This document shows positions 45,734 through 55,409 of a DNA stretch of 64,000 nucleotides, in pieces. This stretch comes from Siderastrea radians (taxonomy: Eukaryota; Cnidaria; Anthozoa; Scleractinia; Rhizangiidae), in NCBI GenBank assembly GCA_964017195.1, contig OZ024897.1, forward strand, positions 37,915,036 to 37,979,035. Reading direction: 5' to 3'. The notes under the pieces were generated by a model, which worked only from the letters and a program-made list of their open reading frames with translations, had not been told where the DNA came from and searched no databases. Both the position numbers and the translations under genes were made by a program. Position 1 is the first letter of the stretch, and each line of letters opens with the position of its first letter.

Positions 45734-46954
45734 CTTAAGTAGAACTTAGGTGTTTACTCCCTCTTAATTCATTTCTAATATTTAAAAATGAGCATTTTAG
45801 TATTTCTAGTTAAATTTTATCTTGTTTCATTTTCACAGTGCCCTATTGAAAACCACCTTGCGTGATATAGGCCATCTGTATAAAGAATTGCATTATTATT
45901 ATCTGCAGTGTACAACGTACAAATGCATAGAAAGTTAGCCACATGGGGCGCAAAGCGTGACCTATGTTGCTCTACAGGAATTTAACACTGAAAAAGTTGA
46001 TAATATCCTAAACCCCAACTAGTACAAACTTAAGAAATCCTATAAAAAGAATCCTAAAACTAATGCAAGCTTAAAATTATTATTATTATTATTATTATTA
46101 TATATTTATTATTTATTCATTTTCCTTCCATGTGAACTAATTCATTTTTTCATGATTGCTAGTAAACTGCCGGAAATAAATTCATTTTTTTTCTTCTATG
46201 GAAACTAACGAATACTTTTTTCGATTAAGTTCAAGCCAATCAGATCTTTTTCAACTTTTGTAATTATTCTGGGGTCCACGTTATTAGCTCATATAAAGAC
46301 GGAATAAACGCTAGAGATCTACACTGGGTTAATTCTGTCGTATCAACACATTTGGCGGTGAAAACAAAATTGCACTTAAAAAATGCTTAAGATTTGTTTT
46401 TTTTAAGGCAAACCTTTAACCACGGGCCTTTAGCTGGAGATCATCTTACGACAAGTAGTCAATATTCAGGTAACGCAATTTCATAAAAGGCATGTCGTTT
46501 GTTACTTTATTGCAAACTAAGTACTGTGGATGCAAGATGAAGGAGAATTCAAAGGGTTAACTCTAGCAACTACAGTTTGGTATGAAATTTTTGCGGGCTT
46601 TCATTTTTGCATGATGTATTTTTTTTTTGCAATTTCTAAAACAGATACCAAAAAATTTATTTATAATACCTCATAGAAAAACTATTTTAAGAATTAAGAA
46701 TTCGTGTAGCTCATGAACCTAGTGGCTCACAAATAAACTCCAGCTTTTAAAGGCCCGTCTTTGATAAACCACAGGTGTTCTTGTTTAGAATGTTCTTAAA
46801 ATGTTTCTTATTGATTGTAATTGTTGATGATTAATGATTGCAAATTATTAACTTTCGAACCTGGTGTTTAGGTTATCTCAACCATTTTGGCCCTATTTTG
46901 AGAACTGATACTGAAGGGGATCTCACACAAACTATGTTGCTCTTTTTCTTGAAG
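45734..46954. other. End of unit A intron 2, no gene
   Basis: AT-rich, with an (ATT)n run at 46077-46102 and a tract-rich acceptor (TTTTTCTTGAAG) at 46943-46954. Confidence 0.5.
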
Positions 46955-47551
46955 GCTGTCACAATGTATTACAAACATGGTTCGCCAGTAGGTCTAGACA
47001 GGCTTCTTCGGCGACCCGAGATCTCCCAGTACAACAACATACAGACAAGACTTCAGCTAAGCGTAGATTACGTCAGGATTATGGACTACCTACATAACAG
47101 TCCCATTGGAGTTCGTGTAATGTGTGATGGACCTAACCTTAATAGATTACTTTCACAATATTTGATCACTGATGACTTCCATATGGTCGTGAACGATGTA
47201 GATGATTTAGAAGAAGTAACCAAGGATAGGGGTTGCAAAAAAAGGCCGAATGTGCCACATTCTGTGGAGAAGGAAATTGAACGACAAGGGTGGCAAAAAG
47301 TGTCAGAACCGTTGCCATTTGATTTCGGTCCGGCCTACGACGAAACAATCGACATCTGGAAGCTTCCCTGGATTGTGGAAAAGTTACTGAGTGACGTGAA
47401 AGGAAGCAGTTTTGTAAAAAGTCAGCTTCGTGAAATAATGGAATGGTGTCATGCGATTGACCCTCAACAACGACCGACTGCAAACGAGATTCTACAGGAG
47501 TTACTGAGGGTGCAGCAACTTATCGTTACGAGCTCGTCTTATATTTACTGA
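46955..47551 (+). CDS. POMK: Protein O-mannose kinase-like, unit A, last coding exon
   Basis: It starts after AAG at 46954 in phase 0 with AVTMYYKHGS and ends at the stop 47549-47551 (198 codons). It contains the kinase C-lobe: LSVDYVRIMDYLHNSPIG, RVMCDGPNL (the altered catalytic loop with its aspartate) and VVNDVDDLEEV (the metal-binding DFG-equivalent). Then come FGPAYDETIDIWKLPW and CHAIDPQQRPTANEIL. These follow vertebrate POMK in order and retain the acidic residues expected for activity. Its partner exon is 13.8 kb upstream. The unit B counterpart at 54162 is about 90 percent identical by eye. Confidence 0.85.
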   Translation, partial: AVTMYYKHGSPVGLDRLLRRPEISQYNNIQTRLQLSVDYVRIMDYLHNSPIGVRVMCDGPNLNRLLSQYLITDDFHMVVNDVDDLEEVTKDRGCKKRPNVPHSVEKEIERQGWQKVSEPLPFDFGPAYDETIDIWKLPWIVEKLLSDVKGSSFVKSQLREIMEWCHAIDPQQRPTANEILQELLRVQQLIVTSSSYIY

Positions 47552-49300
47552 TCCTTTTTCGATTAAATAATGTCACAGGGTGTTGACAATACGCGACCTT
47601 TAGATTCGACTTGTGTACGAGTACGAGTTCCCAAAGCCCTCGCTCATCCCTGCTGCTGACCAGTAGAAAATGAAGCTCTGGGAACAAAACTGGTGTGACT
47701 GACGATAATCTAAGGGATACGCACTAGGTTTGAAATGCCGTACTCGTTCTTGTTATTTATAAAAATTAAATCAGTAGTTTTTCTAGCAATCTTTGTGGGC
47801 TGCCAAGTGTTAGTTTATGAAATCCCAAATAAATGGGTTCCATAGTGTCCAGTGATTCTGAGGGGGGTTCTCTTGTATGTACGGGTGATTGTTGTGAGAA
47901 AAAATAAAAGTAAAAATGTTTTGTTTAAGTTATTAATTATATTTAGAGGGAGACCTCTGTAACACAGCACACCCACAGCTCAATAGGATGGGAGGTTCAT
48001 TGAAAAAGAAAGGTAACCAGAAAATAAAAATAATCAGATAATGTTACATTAATATCAGAGGAAGCTAGTCGTACACGGTTTACGAGTAAAATAATAATTA
48101 AAAAGAACTAGGAAATCAACTATTGAAAGGATGGTAGAGAAATAGAGGGGATTGTTACGTAGCTTGAAGATTACGGTGGGGGAAATGGTTTTTGTATATT
48201 ATTCCTAACTTCTGATCTATTGTGAAATGGTTTAGAGAGGTTGAAAAAAATAATTTGTATGAGGGAAGAAATTTTTAGTTTGATGAAACGATTGTATTCA
48301 TTTAATTGAAAGGTTGGAGTTTATACTGAAAGGAAGGATGGGAGAAAGAAAAAAGGAGAGAACGAAAAAGAAGGATAAAGGAACCCGGGGGAACAAAAGG
48401 ATAAATCCATACCCATTGCTCCTATGATGTTGTGAATCATCAAGGGCAAAGCAATACTTAGCGAGGATATTCTAGCTGGGCGCCAAGTCTTCGCCCGACA
48501 TCCTCGTGTTGAATCATTGAAAAAGTAGATACGCGAAATAGCAAAAGCAAAGAGAGAAACTAGGAAATTTATTGCTGAAAGAGGAAAATTTAGTGGTTAA
48601 ATAATAATAGCAATAAAATGGAAAAATATTAAAATGGTGACAAAAGTAATCCTGTATAAGCAAATTTCATTAGTGATTGAAAGTTCCCGGTGATAAGATA
48701 AATATTGGCCCAGAGTATATGTATATGCATCGGATGTGTTCAGTTATGGTATACCGTAGATCATCAGTTAGTTTATGTCGTAAACCTTTTTATAACAAAA
48801 TTAATATTCAAAGGAGTGGTACGCAGTTGCCTAACAACAAAAAGGAATCCTGACCTCTGGCGGCGCACTTTCACGTTTAATAAAAAAAAAACGAAATTTT
48901 CGTGTGAAAAGATACTAAAAGGAAAAAGGAAGTTACCAATAGAATCAATTTATCAACCTCGATTCATTGTTTATCAACGAAGACGAACATATTAGTGAAA
49001 TAAAATACAAACCTCTCCTTATTAAAGAAACAAAAAATTAAAAGCATCAACAACCACGAGTTCTCCAGTCCGTGGGACGGTTATTACAACCTGAAGAAGG
49101 ACCAACATGATCTCGAGACCAGAATTAAGATTATCACAAACTTATTTGCTCTCAAACTTATGATGATAAGCGTAATTCTGGTCTCGAGATCATGTTGAGA
49201 AGGAACGGACAGTTAGTGAAACCATTTAAAGAGAATATTCGCTTGATACAAATAATAACGTCAGTAATTGGAAGAACTATTTAAAAAAAAATTTTTTTGA
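47552..49300 (+). other. Unit A 3' flank, duplicated downstream of unit B
   Basis: 47552-47700 matches 54759-54847 plus 55263-55313. 47700-48640 matches 58500-59097 plus 59746-60030. There is no ORF of substance. AATAAA-type signals at 47828 and 47908 could end transcripts. The remainder to 49300 includes an inverted repeat at 49103-49197. Confidence 0.65.
49103..49197. repeat. 25-bp-arm inverted repeat
   Basis: Arms 49103-49127 and 49173-49197 are perfect complements (CAACATGATCTCGAGACC...). The 45-nt loop carries further partial pairing (GATTATCA/TGATGAT). Confidence 0.9.
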
Positions 49301-49479
49301 GTTGAAAAGTGATTAGTTTCTTATGGGTTTGTATTTGCATCCGTCAGCAGTAAGGCAAATAATATTTCACGTTTGGATATCAACTAATTCATAATGCTTT
49401 CCTGGCATGGCAACGTCTGGTTGTTACCTGAAATCAAGAATGCTAGCTGTTCGTGTTGCAAATTAAATTGTGTTCAAAC

Positions 49480-50250
49480 ATAACAATTCTCCCAGGTCTG
49501 CTCTGAGCACAGCGTTTGTCGATAAAAGGTAAGTGTACAAAATCCCGGGGTAAATGAAAACGGGTATTGAAAAGAGTTCAAAATTCTCGCTCTCGCTCTC
49601 GATACAGTTCAAATCATTCTGACTACTCAAATTATCATTAGAATCGACTGAAGTTTAATTTCTGAATTTTGCTTGGTCTGTTACTCATAAACTCTCACTG
49701 ACCATCGAGGGCTCTGAGAAAAAGTTGAGCAATCCTGACTAGCAAATGTAAAGAAGGTCATCGCAGTTAAAGACGCAACTTTTGCAGTTGCGAAAAGAGA
49801 GCCTAAAAAAATTTAGGCTTGTACGGAATTCGAACCTTTGACCTCTGCGATACCGGTGCAGCGCTCTAACCAACTAACTATCGCCGACTCTGGTTTTCGT
49901 TTGGCTTAGGCGTAAGTCTGATATCCTCTCGTGGGCAGGAGATCTATTCTTTAAGCTACATTTTGAAGTTACAGTCAAAGAAGAGGCTATTCAGTTTCAA
50001 GTATTCGCACTCGATACCCTGACTTTGATCACTGCATAGACGAAAATAACGATTGACGATAACTAGTCTATATTATCTTAAGATTTTGATTTTCTTTTAT
50101 AAAAAGGTATTTGTAAATAAATATCATTGTAGCCAGTAGCTAGGAGGTCTATACTCAGCAACTCGACGTACAGCATTTGACTCAGCTTGAAAGTGCTAAT
50201 TTAATGAGCGAATAATCTAATAAGCGAAGTGACGCGCGTCAGCCGTAAAG
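49480..50250 (+). promoter_or_regulatory. Promoter and non-coding first exon of POMK-like unit B, with insertions
   Basis: It is homologous to 17205-17624, but the TATA box reads TACAAAA (about 49537) instead of TATAAAA. A SINE (49743-49890) and a second segment of about 245 bp (49941-50185) interrupt the leader. The donor AAAG|GTAAGTGC is intact at 50251. Unit B may therefore be expressed differently from unit A. Confidence 0.6.
49743..49890 (-). mobile_element. tRNA-derived SINE in the unit B leader
   Basis: The minus strand shows an A box (TTAGTTGGTTAGAGCGC), an anticodon-like loop, a B box (GGTTCGAATTCC), then CAAGCCTAAATT..AGGCTC, and a tail ending TTCTTTACATTT. Unit A and the 60.5-kb copy read straight through this position. 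Confidence 0.8.
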
Positions 50251-51931
50251 GTAAGTGCGTTGCATGCGAGAGTTTTTATCAGACTGTTTATTTATTTTTT
50301 AATCATTGATATCATCTACTTTTTATGGAAACAGATTGAAATGATGACATGAAAACGAAAATGAACGCGAACAATTCTGATTAGAAGTTTTTGATATTAC
50401 GAATCCATAAACCTCAAGTAGTAACGAATGAGAAAATATGGTCAGGCATGAATCTGAACAAAGGAACTGCCAAATCCATTCCTTTCTAGGAATGCCTGAA
50501 TAAAATTCTGAAAGTTGCAAGCAAAAAATGTGTTGATAGGCAGCCAGCTTATCTTGAGTGATTATGATAAAAATTTGTTAGTAGTGCGCATGAAAACTTT
50601 CTTCTCCGACATTTATTTGCGCTTTTATACGACTTTTATATGACCCATTGATCACTCAGTGTAACAACCCGTGCAACAACCCGTTATTCAAAAGTCGATT
50701 GTCGCTAACCCGGAATTAATTATTTAGTTCTCTGCACTTTTTTCTTCATACAATACATTGAAGTGTTTTAATTTTCATATTTATAATTCTTAGATTGTAT
50801 TAATGCGCATTTGATCAGATAAACATCTGCCTGGATTTTTGAAAACGATGCTCTTCGGTTGAGGTGCGCAGTTGCGGTGGACAGCGAGTGGCTTTTTTTC
50901 CCCAGCGAGTCCTTTTTTTCTCCTCTGCTCTCTTCCCATCTTCTTCTTTCTCTTTCGTGTGGTTTCACGAAGGATGATTGGAGTCATAAAACCTTGGTTT
51001 GAGCGTCGTTCCGGTGAAATAACCAAATTTTCAGGAGCTACCTTTTCAAAAATCCAGGTGACATGTAAAATGCGCAATATAAATAGTGAAATTAAGTTAA
51101 CCTTGGTTTCTGTTTCTCTTGCGTGTTTAGCCCAGGCCTTCTTGGCTTAATGTGGCCGTGAGGGACCACGGTTCTTGTAAGTTGTGACGTCATCTGTTTT
51201 AGTGGCAGCCGATGTTTTTGATCGCCAACTGATACAGATTTCAGATTTCAGATTTTTTATTCGCAGTTGCAAATGACAAATTTTGCCACGTGACAAATTT
51301 TAACAAAGGGTGCCAAAATTAGAGCATTTGATCAGATCAAGCTGATCAGAGTTACACATAGAAAACCGAAAAAAAATTTCTTCTGGAATTGAAGCGAATT
51401 GGCCTTGACACTGCTTCCTACTTCTTTTTTAAAAGTTTCCCTTTCCTCAAAGTTGACGTTAAATCTCGTCCAAAGGCAAGGAAGGACTACCAAATTGCCA
51501 ACACCCACCTGCCCCTCTCCACAAAGACAGCAAGAATGAAATAAAGTAAACGGATTAAGAACTAAATACAAAGAGACGGAGTATTCCGAAAAGTTGGTTT
51601 GGTTCGGCGTTGTTTTCGTTTAACGGCTCTCAAAATTTTGAATCGTGCGCATGCCCGAAGTCAAATTCGCAAAATCCCTTGAAGTTCTGAATTCGAATTT
51701 GAGCAAATAGGGGGGTAAGATACGGCCTTTAAGGCTTCAAAAGTCCGACAAAGCCATTTTGTGTTGTAAAACTGAATTTAAAATTAATGTAACGTAGTGT
51801 CTCAACCGTTTTGTATATAAAGCATTCATAACACGGGAACAAATTTCTGTCTTTCTTCAAACACAAAAAGGATCGGTAAGAAGAAGATAGTGAATCAGAC
51901 AGTTGTGACAAGACATATGTTTTTTCCCTAG
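50251..51931 (+). other. Unit B intron 1, no gene
   Basis: It matches unit A intron 1 in blocks (50450-50575, 51340-51690). 50577-51340 is not matched in unit A and contains no recognised gene; the small ORFs on both strands show no family features. Confidence 0.6.
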
Positions 51932-51950
51932 GGTTTAAAGGCAGTTGTTG

Positions 51951-52457
51951 ATGGTCATGGTTTTCCTCCTACAAAAGATGCAGCTCATGGTGAAGCGATT
52001 GTGTAGAGCTATTCAGCTTTGTTCTACAACCACCTTGGTCATATTCGTTATTTATGTGTACTACACAAGCGGTGGAACCCAATGGGACGGCGCTCCCCAG
52101 AACGTGTTGAGACCCATGCCACCGCGCGCGGCGTGTTCATCAAACATGTTCGCCACACAGCAGGGCTGCGTGCCGTGTCCTGGTGGCACGTTCAGTTTTC
52201 CTGAGTGGAGTGAGTGCACGCCCTGGTTGAATTGCTCCGAAATTGCTCTTCAAGTTTATCCCAGAAGACGCCTAACCGGCGGCATAACTAAACCGATTTG
52301 GTTGGCTGACTGGAAGGGACATCAAGTAGTGTTAATCAATTGTTCTGCGAGAGGTGGTAAAAAGCGACAAAGCTGCACGAATGGAATATCTATCATGGAA
52401 CAGATTCAGGGGGAATTCGTCACTCGCCTGATCGGAAGGTGTCGTGAAAAACTACAG
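51951..52457 (+). CDS. POMK: Protein O-mannose kinase-like, unit B, first coding exon
   Basis: The start ATG at 51951 corresponds to unit A's start. The order is the same: basic N terminus, a single hydrophobic anchor (CSTTTLVIFVIYVYYTSG), the cysteine-rich CVPCPGGTF...ECTPWLNC stretch, and the kinase N-lobe (RRLTGGITKPIWLADWKG..., IQGEFVTRLIGRC). The donor CTACAG|GTAAGC is in phase 0. The protein differs from unit A at many positions yet stays open, which suggests that both copies have been under constraint. Combined with 54162-54758 it gives about 367 residues. Confidence 0.85.
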
Positions 52458-52576
52458 GTAAGCCATCACGAATGGAGCAATTTTTTTATTTGGTTATAAT
52501 GTAATCAAATAATAATTGTTCATTTTTTGTTGTTAGCTGTTTTTGTTTGTTTGTGTGTGTGTGTGTGTGTGTGTGC

Positions 52577-52623
<47 letters not shown>

Positions 52624-54161
52624 TGTGTTCATAACACTGAAATTGACTCTAAATCTTGGAAAGAAAAAAGCTAGTTTATTTTGTCTAGTCACTTGCAGCA
52701 AACTTTCTTTTTTTTTTTTTTTCACAAATCAGATTCTATGCCGTCATGCACAGTTAGGCAAATTTTCTCCGAGAAAATCACCCTTTCCATGTTGTCACTT
52801 ACATAAGAAATTTTTATCATACGTTCTTAGAAGTTCGATATGGCCTTGGCACCGTAACCGTTTCGTTATTTTGTAATCATTTAATATGTTTCAAACTGGA
52901 CTTCTGGTATAAAATCTTTTTCGAATCTCTATACGTAATTTTTAGATCAAGAGCCGTGGTAATTAAATAATTTGCTTTTTATATATACACCTAATTGGAA
53001 TAACGTTGTCATATAAACATGAAAAAAGAAAAAAGCCAAATAGGAATAAATAAAGGAATTGCTCTGACTAGGGGTCAAGTTCAAAAGGTCTATACGGTGG
53101 CAAATATACCTTGTATCAATTCATTTGATATCAAATTGGAGTATTATATCGTAGTACATAAGAGCTTTGAGAATTATTAAAATATGAGAATGTAATTTAC
53201 ATGGCTAATTAATTCTTATTTGAGTGTTTCTTTATTTTTTTTTTCCATTTTTGTATGACAACGTTATTGCAATTATGTGTAATATTGATATTGTATTGGT
53301 AGTTCACACTCGCTTTCAACACTCTTACTGGCATTCACACCATCTCTGTTACTCTGGTTGAACAAATGTGTTCTTCCCGGTTGATTCGTGGGACTCATTA
53401 GCCTGTAATCGATTGCCAGTGATCATTCGATCACTTTTGTTTCAACTCAAATTAAAGTAGAACCAATTGCAGGCTGAGCCCTGAAATTAAAAGTTACCCC
53501 AGTACCCAGTCCTTTAAAAATCACATCTGTAAAATCTTTTGTTAATATTTCAATTTATCCTCTTTCATTAAATGTATGACATGATTGCTTAATAATATTC
53601 TATGAGTAGGGGACGGAGGAGGGCTTATGTTTTGACGCTGGTGTTCTTGGAGCCATGGCTAGGTTATTGCAGGACCCTAGAAAGAGTTTGTTTATAGTCG
53701 GTCAAAATTACATGCTTTGAAAACTGGTGATCGGACCGATTATTGTACGCAACAATTTTGAAGAGGCTTTTGGACATTATACGGATCAAAGGTGAAAGCA
53801 AATGGGAAAGCTCTACAAGACTCAATTGTGAAACAGAGTGGAAATTAGAGGACTCAAAGCAAAGAAATAATTCTTTCGGGACAGAAAATAGCATTTTTTT
53901 CAAAGAGAAGGCTTATCCGAATGTCGACAACTGAAAAAAGGAGGCATAAATTTCGGACCTCAGCCTTCCTGAGGCTTTTTAAAGCCTTTTCTGGACAAAA
54001 CAGGAAAATAAATTATAAGACGTCGTATAATTATGAATTTATTTTGTTATGAGCGTGTAATTAAAACATCTGTCAGTGAGCTCACACAGAATATACCAAT
54101 TCATTCTCAAAGCTGGGTACGGAACAAGATAAAAATCAACATGTGGTTCTTTTCCTTTAAG
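52458..54161. other. Unit B intron 2, no gene
   Basis: It contains a (GT)n microsatellite at 52551-52630 and AT-rich sequence. At 1.7 kb it is far shorter than the 13.8-kb equivalent in unit A. Blocks around 53490-53600 match 39700-39850. Confidence 0.7.
52551..52630. repeat. (GT)n microsatellite
   Basis: About 80 bp of GT repeats with a few GC interruptions. Confidence 0.95.
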
Positions 54162-54758
54162 GCCGTCACAATGTATTACAAACATGGTTCGGCAAGACAT
54201 CTAGACCGGTGTCTTCAGCGACCCATACACTCTCCCTACAACAACATACAGACAAGACTTCAGCTAAGCGTGGATTACGTCAAGATTATGGACTACCTAC
54301 ACAACAGTCCCATTGGAGTTCGTGTAATGTGTGATGGAGCTTCCCTTAATAAATTACTTTCACAATACTTGATCACTGATGACTTCCATATGGTCGTGAA
54401 CGATGTAGATAGTTTAGAAGAAGTAACCAAGGATAGGGGTTGCAAAAAAAGGCCGAATGTGCCACATTCTGTGGAGAAGAAAACTGAACGACAACGGTGG
54501 GAGAAAGTGTCAAAACCATTACCATTTAATTTCGGTCCAGCTTACGACGAAAAAATCGACATCTGGAAGCTTCCCTGGATTGTGGAAAGGTTACTGGGTG
54601 GCGTGAAAGGAAGCAGTTTTGTAAAAAGTCAGCTTCGTGAAATAATGGAATGGTGTCATGCGATAGACTCTCAACAACGACCGACTGCAAACGAGGTTCT
54701 ACAAGAGTTACTGAGAGTGCAGCAACTCATCGTTACGAGCTCGTCTTATATTTACTGA
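54162..54758 (+). CDS. POMK: Protein O-mannose kinase-like, unit B, last coding exon
   Basis: The acceptor TTTAAG| is at 54161; AVTMYYKHGS opens the exon as in unit A and the stop is at 54756-54758. The kinase C-lobe features are all kept: RVMCDGASL, VVNDVDSLEEV, FGPAYDEKIDIWKLPW, CHAIDSQQRPTANEVL. It is the same length as the unit A exon. The first 90 bases past the stop are nearly identical to unit A, then a MITE intervenes at 54857. Confidence 0.85.
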   Translation, partial: AVTMYYKHGSARHLDRCLQRPIHSPYNNIQTRLQLSVDYVKIMDYLHNSPIGVRVMCDGASLNKLLSQYLITDDFHMVVNDVDSLEEVTKDRGCKKRPNVPHSVEKKTERQRWEKVSKPLPFNFGPAYDEKIDIWKLPWIVERLLGGVKGSSFVKSQLREIMEWCHAIDSQQRPTANEVLQELLRVQQLIVTSSSYIY

Positions 54759-54856
54759 TCCTTTTTCGATTAAATAATGTCACAGGGTGTTGACAATACG
54801 CGACCTTTAGATTCGACTTGTGTACGAGTACGAGTTCCCAAAGCCCTCGCTCATCC

Positions 54857-55253
54857 TAGGCTCAGTCTCCAGCCGTGAGTGTCTCGATGCACCCGCGATT
54901 CTCGCCACCTTCACGGCTGGGCGCACGGGTTTGGTTATTGTTTAGACTGACCAATCAGAGACAAGCCCCCTGAAATTTGCGGGGCAGAATGCGCGACATA
55001 ATTTAGCGGGATTTCGTCTTTCTCTTGAAATTTCACACTTTTAGGAGGACGTTTCAGGCATACTTTTCGCATTTCGCTTTTTTTCAAGACGATAAAAAAA
55101 AACATAAAATTTAAGCAAATGACGTGTGAATTGTCTGCATAATTATTAAATTGTAATGACGTCACGGACATGCAACCAAACCCGTGCGCCCAGCCGTGAA
55201 GGTGGCGAAAATCGCGGGCGCATCGAGACACTCACGGCTGGAGACTGAGCCTA
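54857..55253. mobile_element. 397-bp MITE with about 80-bp inverted ends and 9-bp target duplication
   Basis: The ends are TAGGCTCAGTCTCCAGCC and its reverse complement, with about two mismatches over 80 bp. CGCTCATCC flanks both sides (54848-54856, 55254-55262). Unit A has the same flank with one CGCTCATCC (47640-47650), a true empty site. A 9-bp duplication suits Mutator-like transposition. Confidence 0.88.
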
Positions 55254-55319
55254 CGCTCATCCCTGCCGCTGACCAGTAGAGAATGAAGCTCTGGGAACAA
55301 AACTGGTGTGACTTTAAGG

Positions 55320-55397
55320 CTGCCTCGTCCCCAGGCGCCGGTATAGCGCAGGCACAGTGGGCGTGGGGCATCGTGGGAACGCCTGGGGACGAGGCAG
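55320..55397. mobile_element. 78-bp hairpin MITE with 9-bp target duplication
   Basis: CTGCCTCGTCCCCAGGCG faces CGCCTGGGGACGAGGCAG. ACTTTAAGG flanks both sides (55311-55319, 55398-55406). It is too small to code and probably moves with Mutator-like enzymes. Confidence 0.8.
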
Positions 55398-55409
55398 ACT
55401 TTAAGGCGT

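Noticed and set aside
52486..52876. Cysteine/valine-rich and threonine/histidine-rich ORFs
   Set aside because: They are translations of the (GT)n microsatellite.
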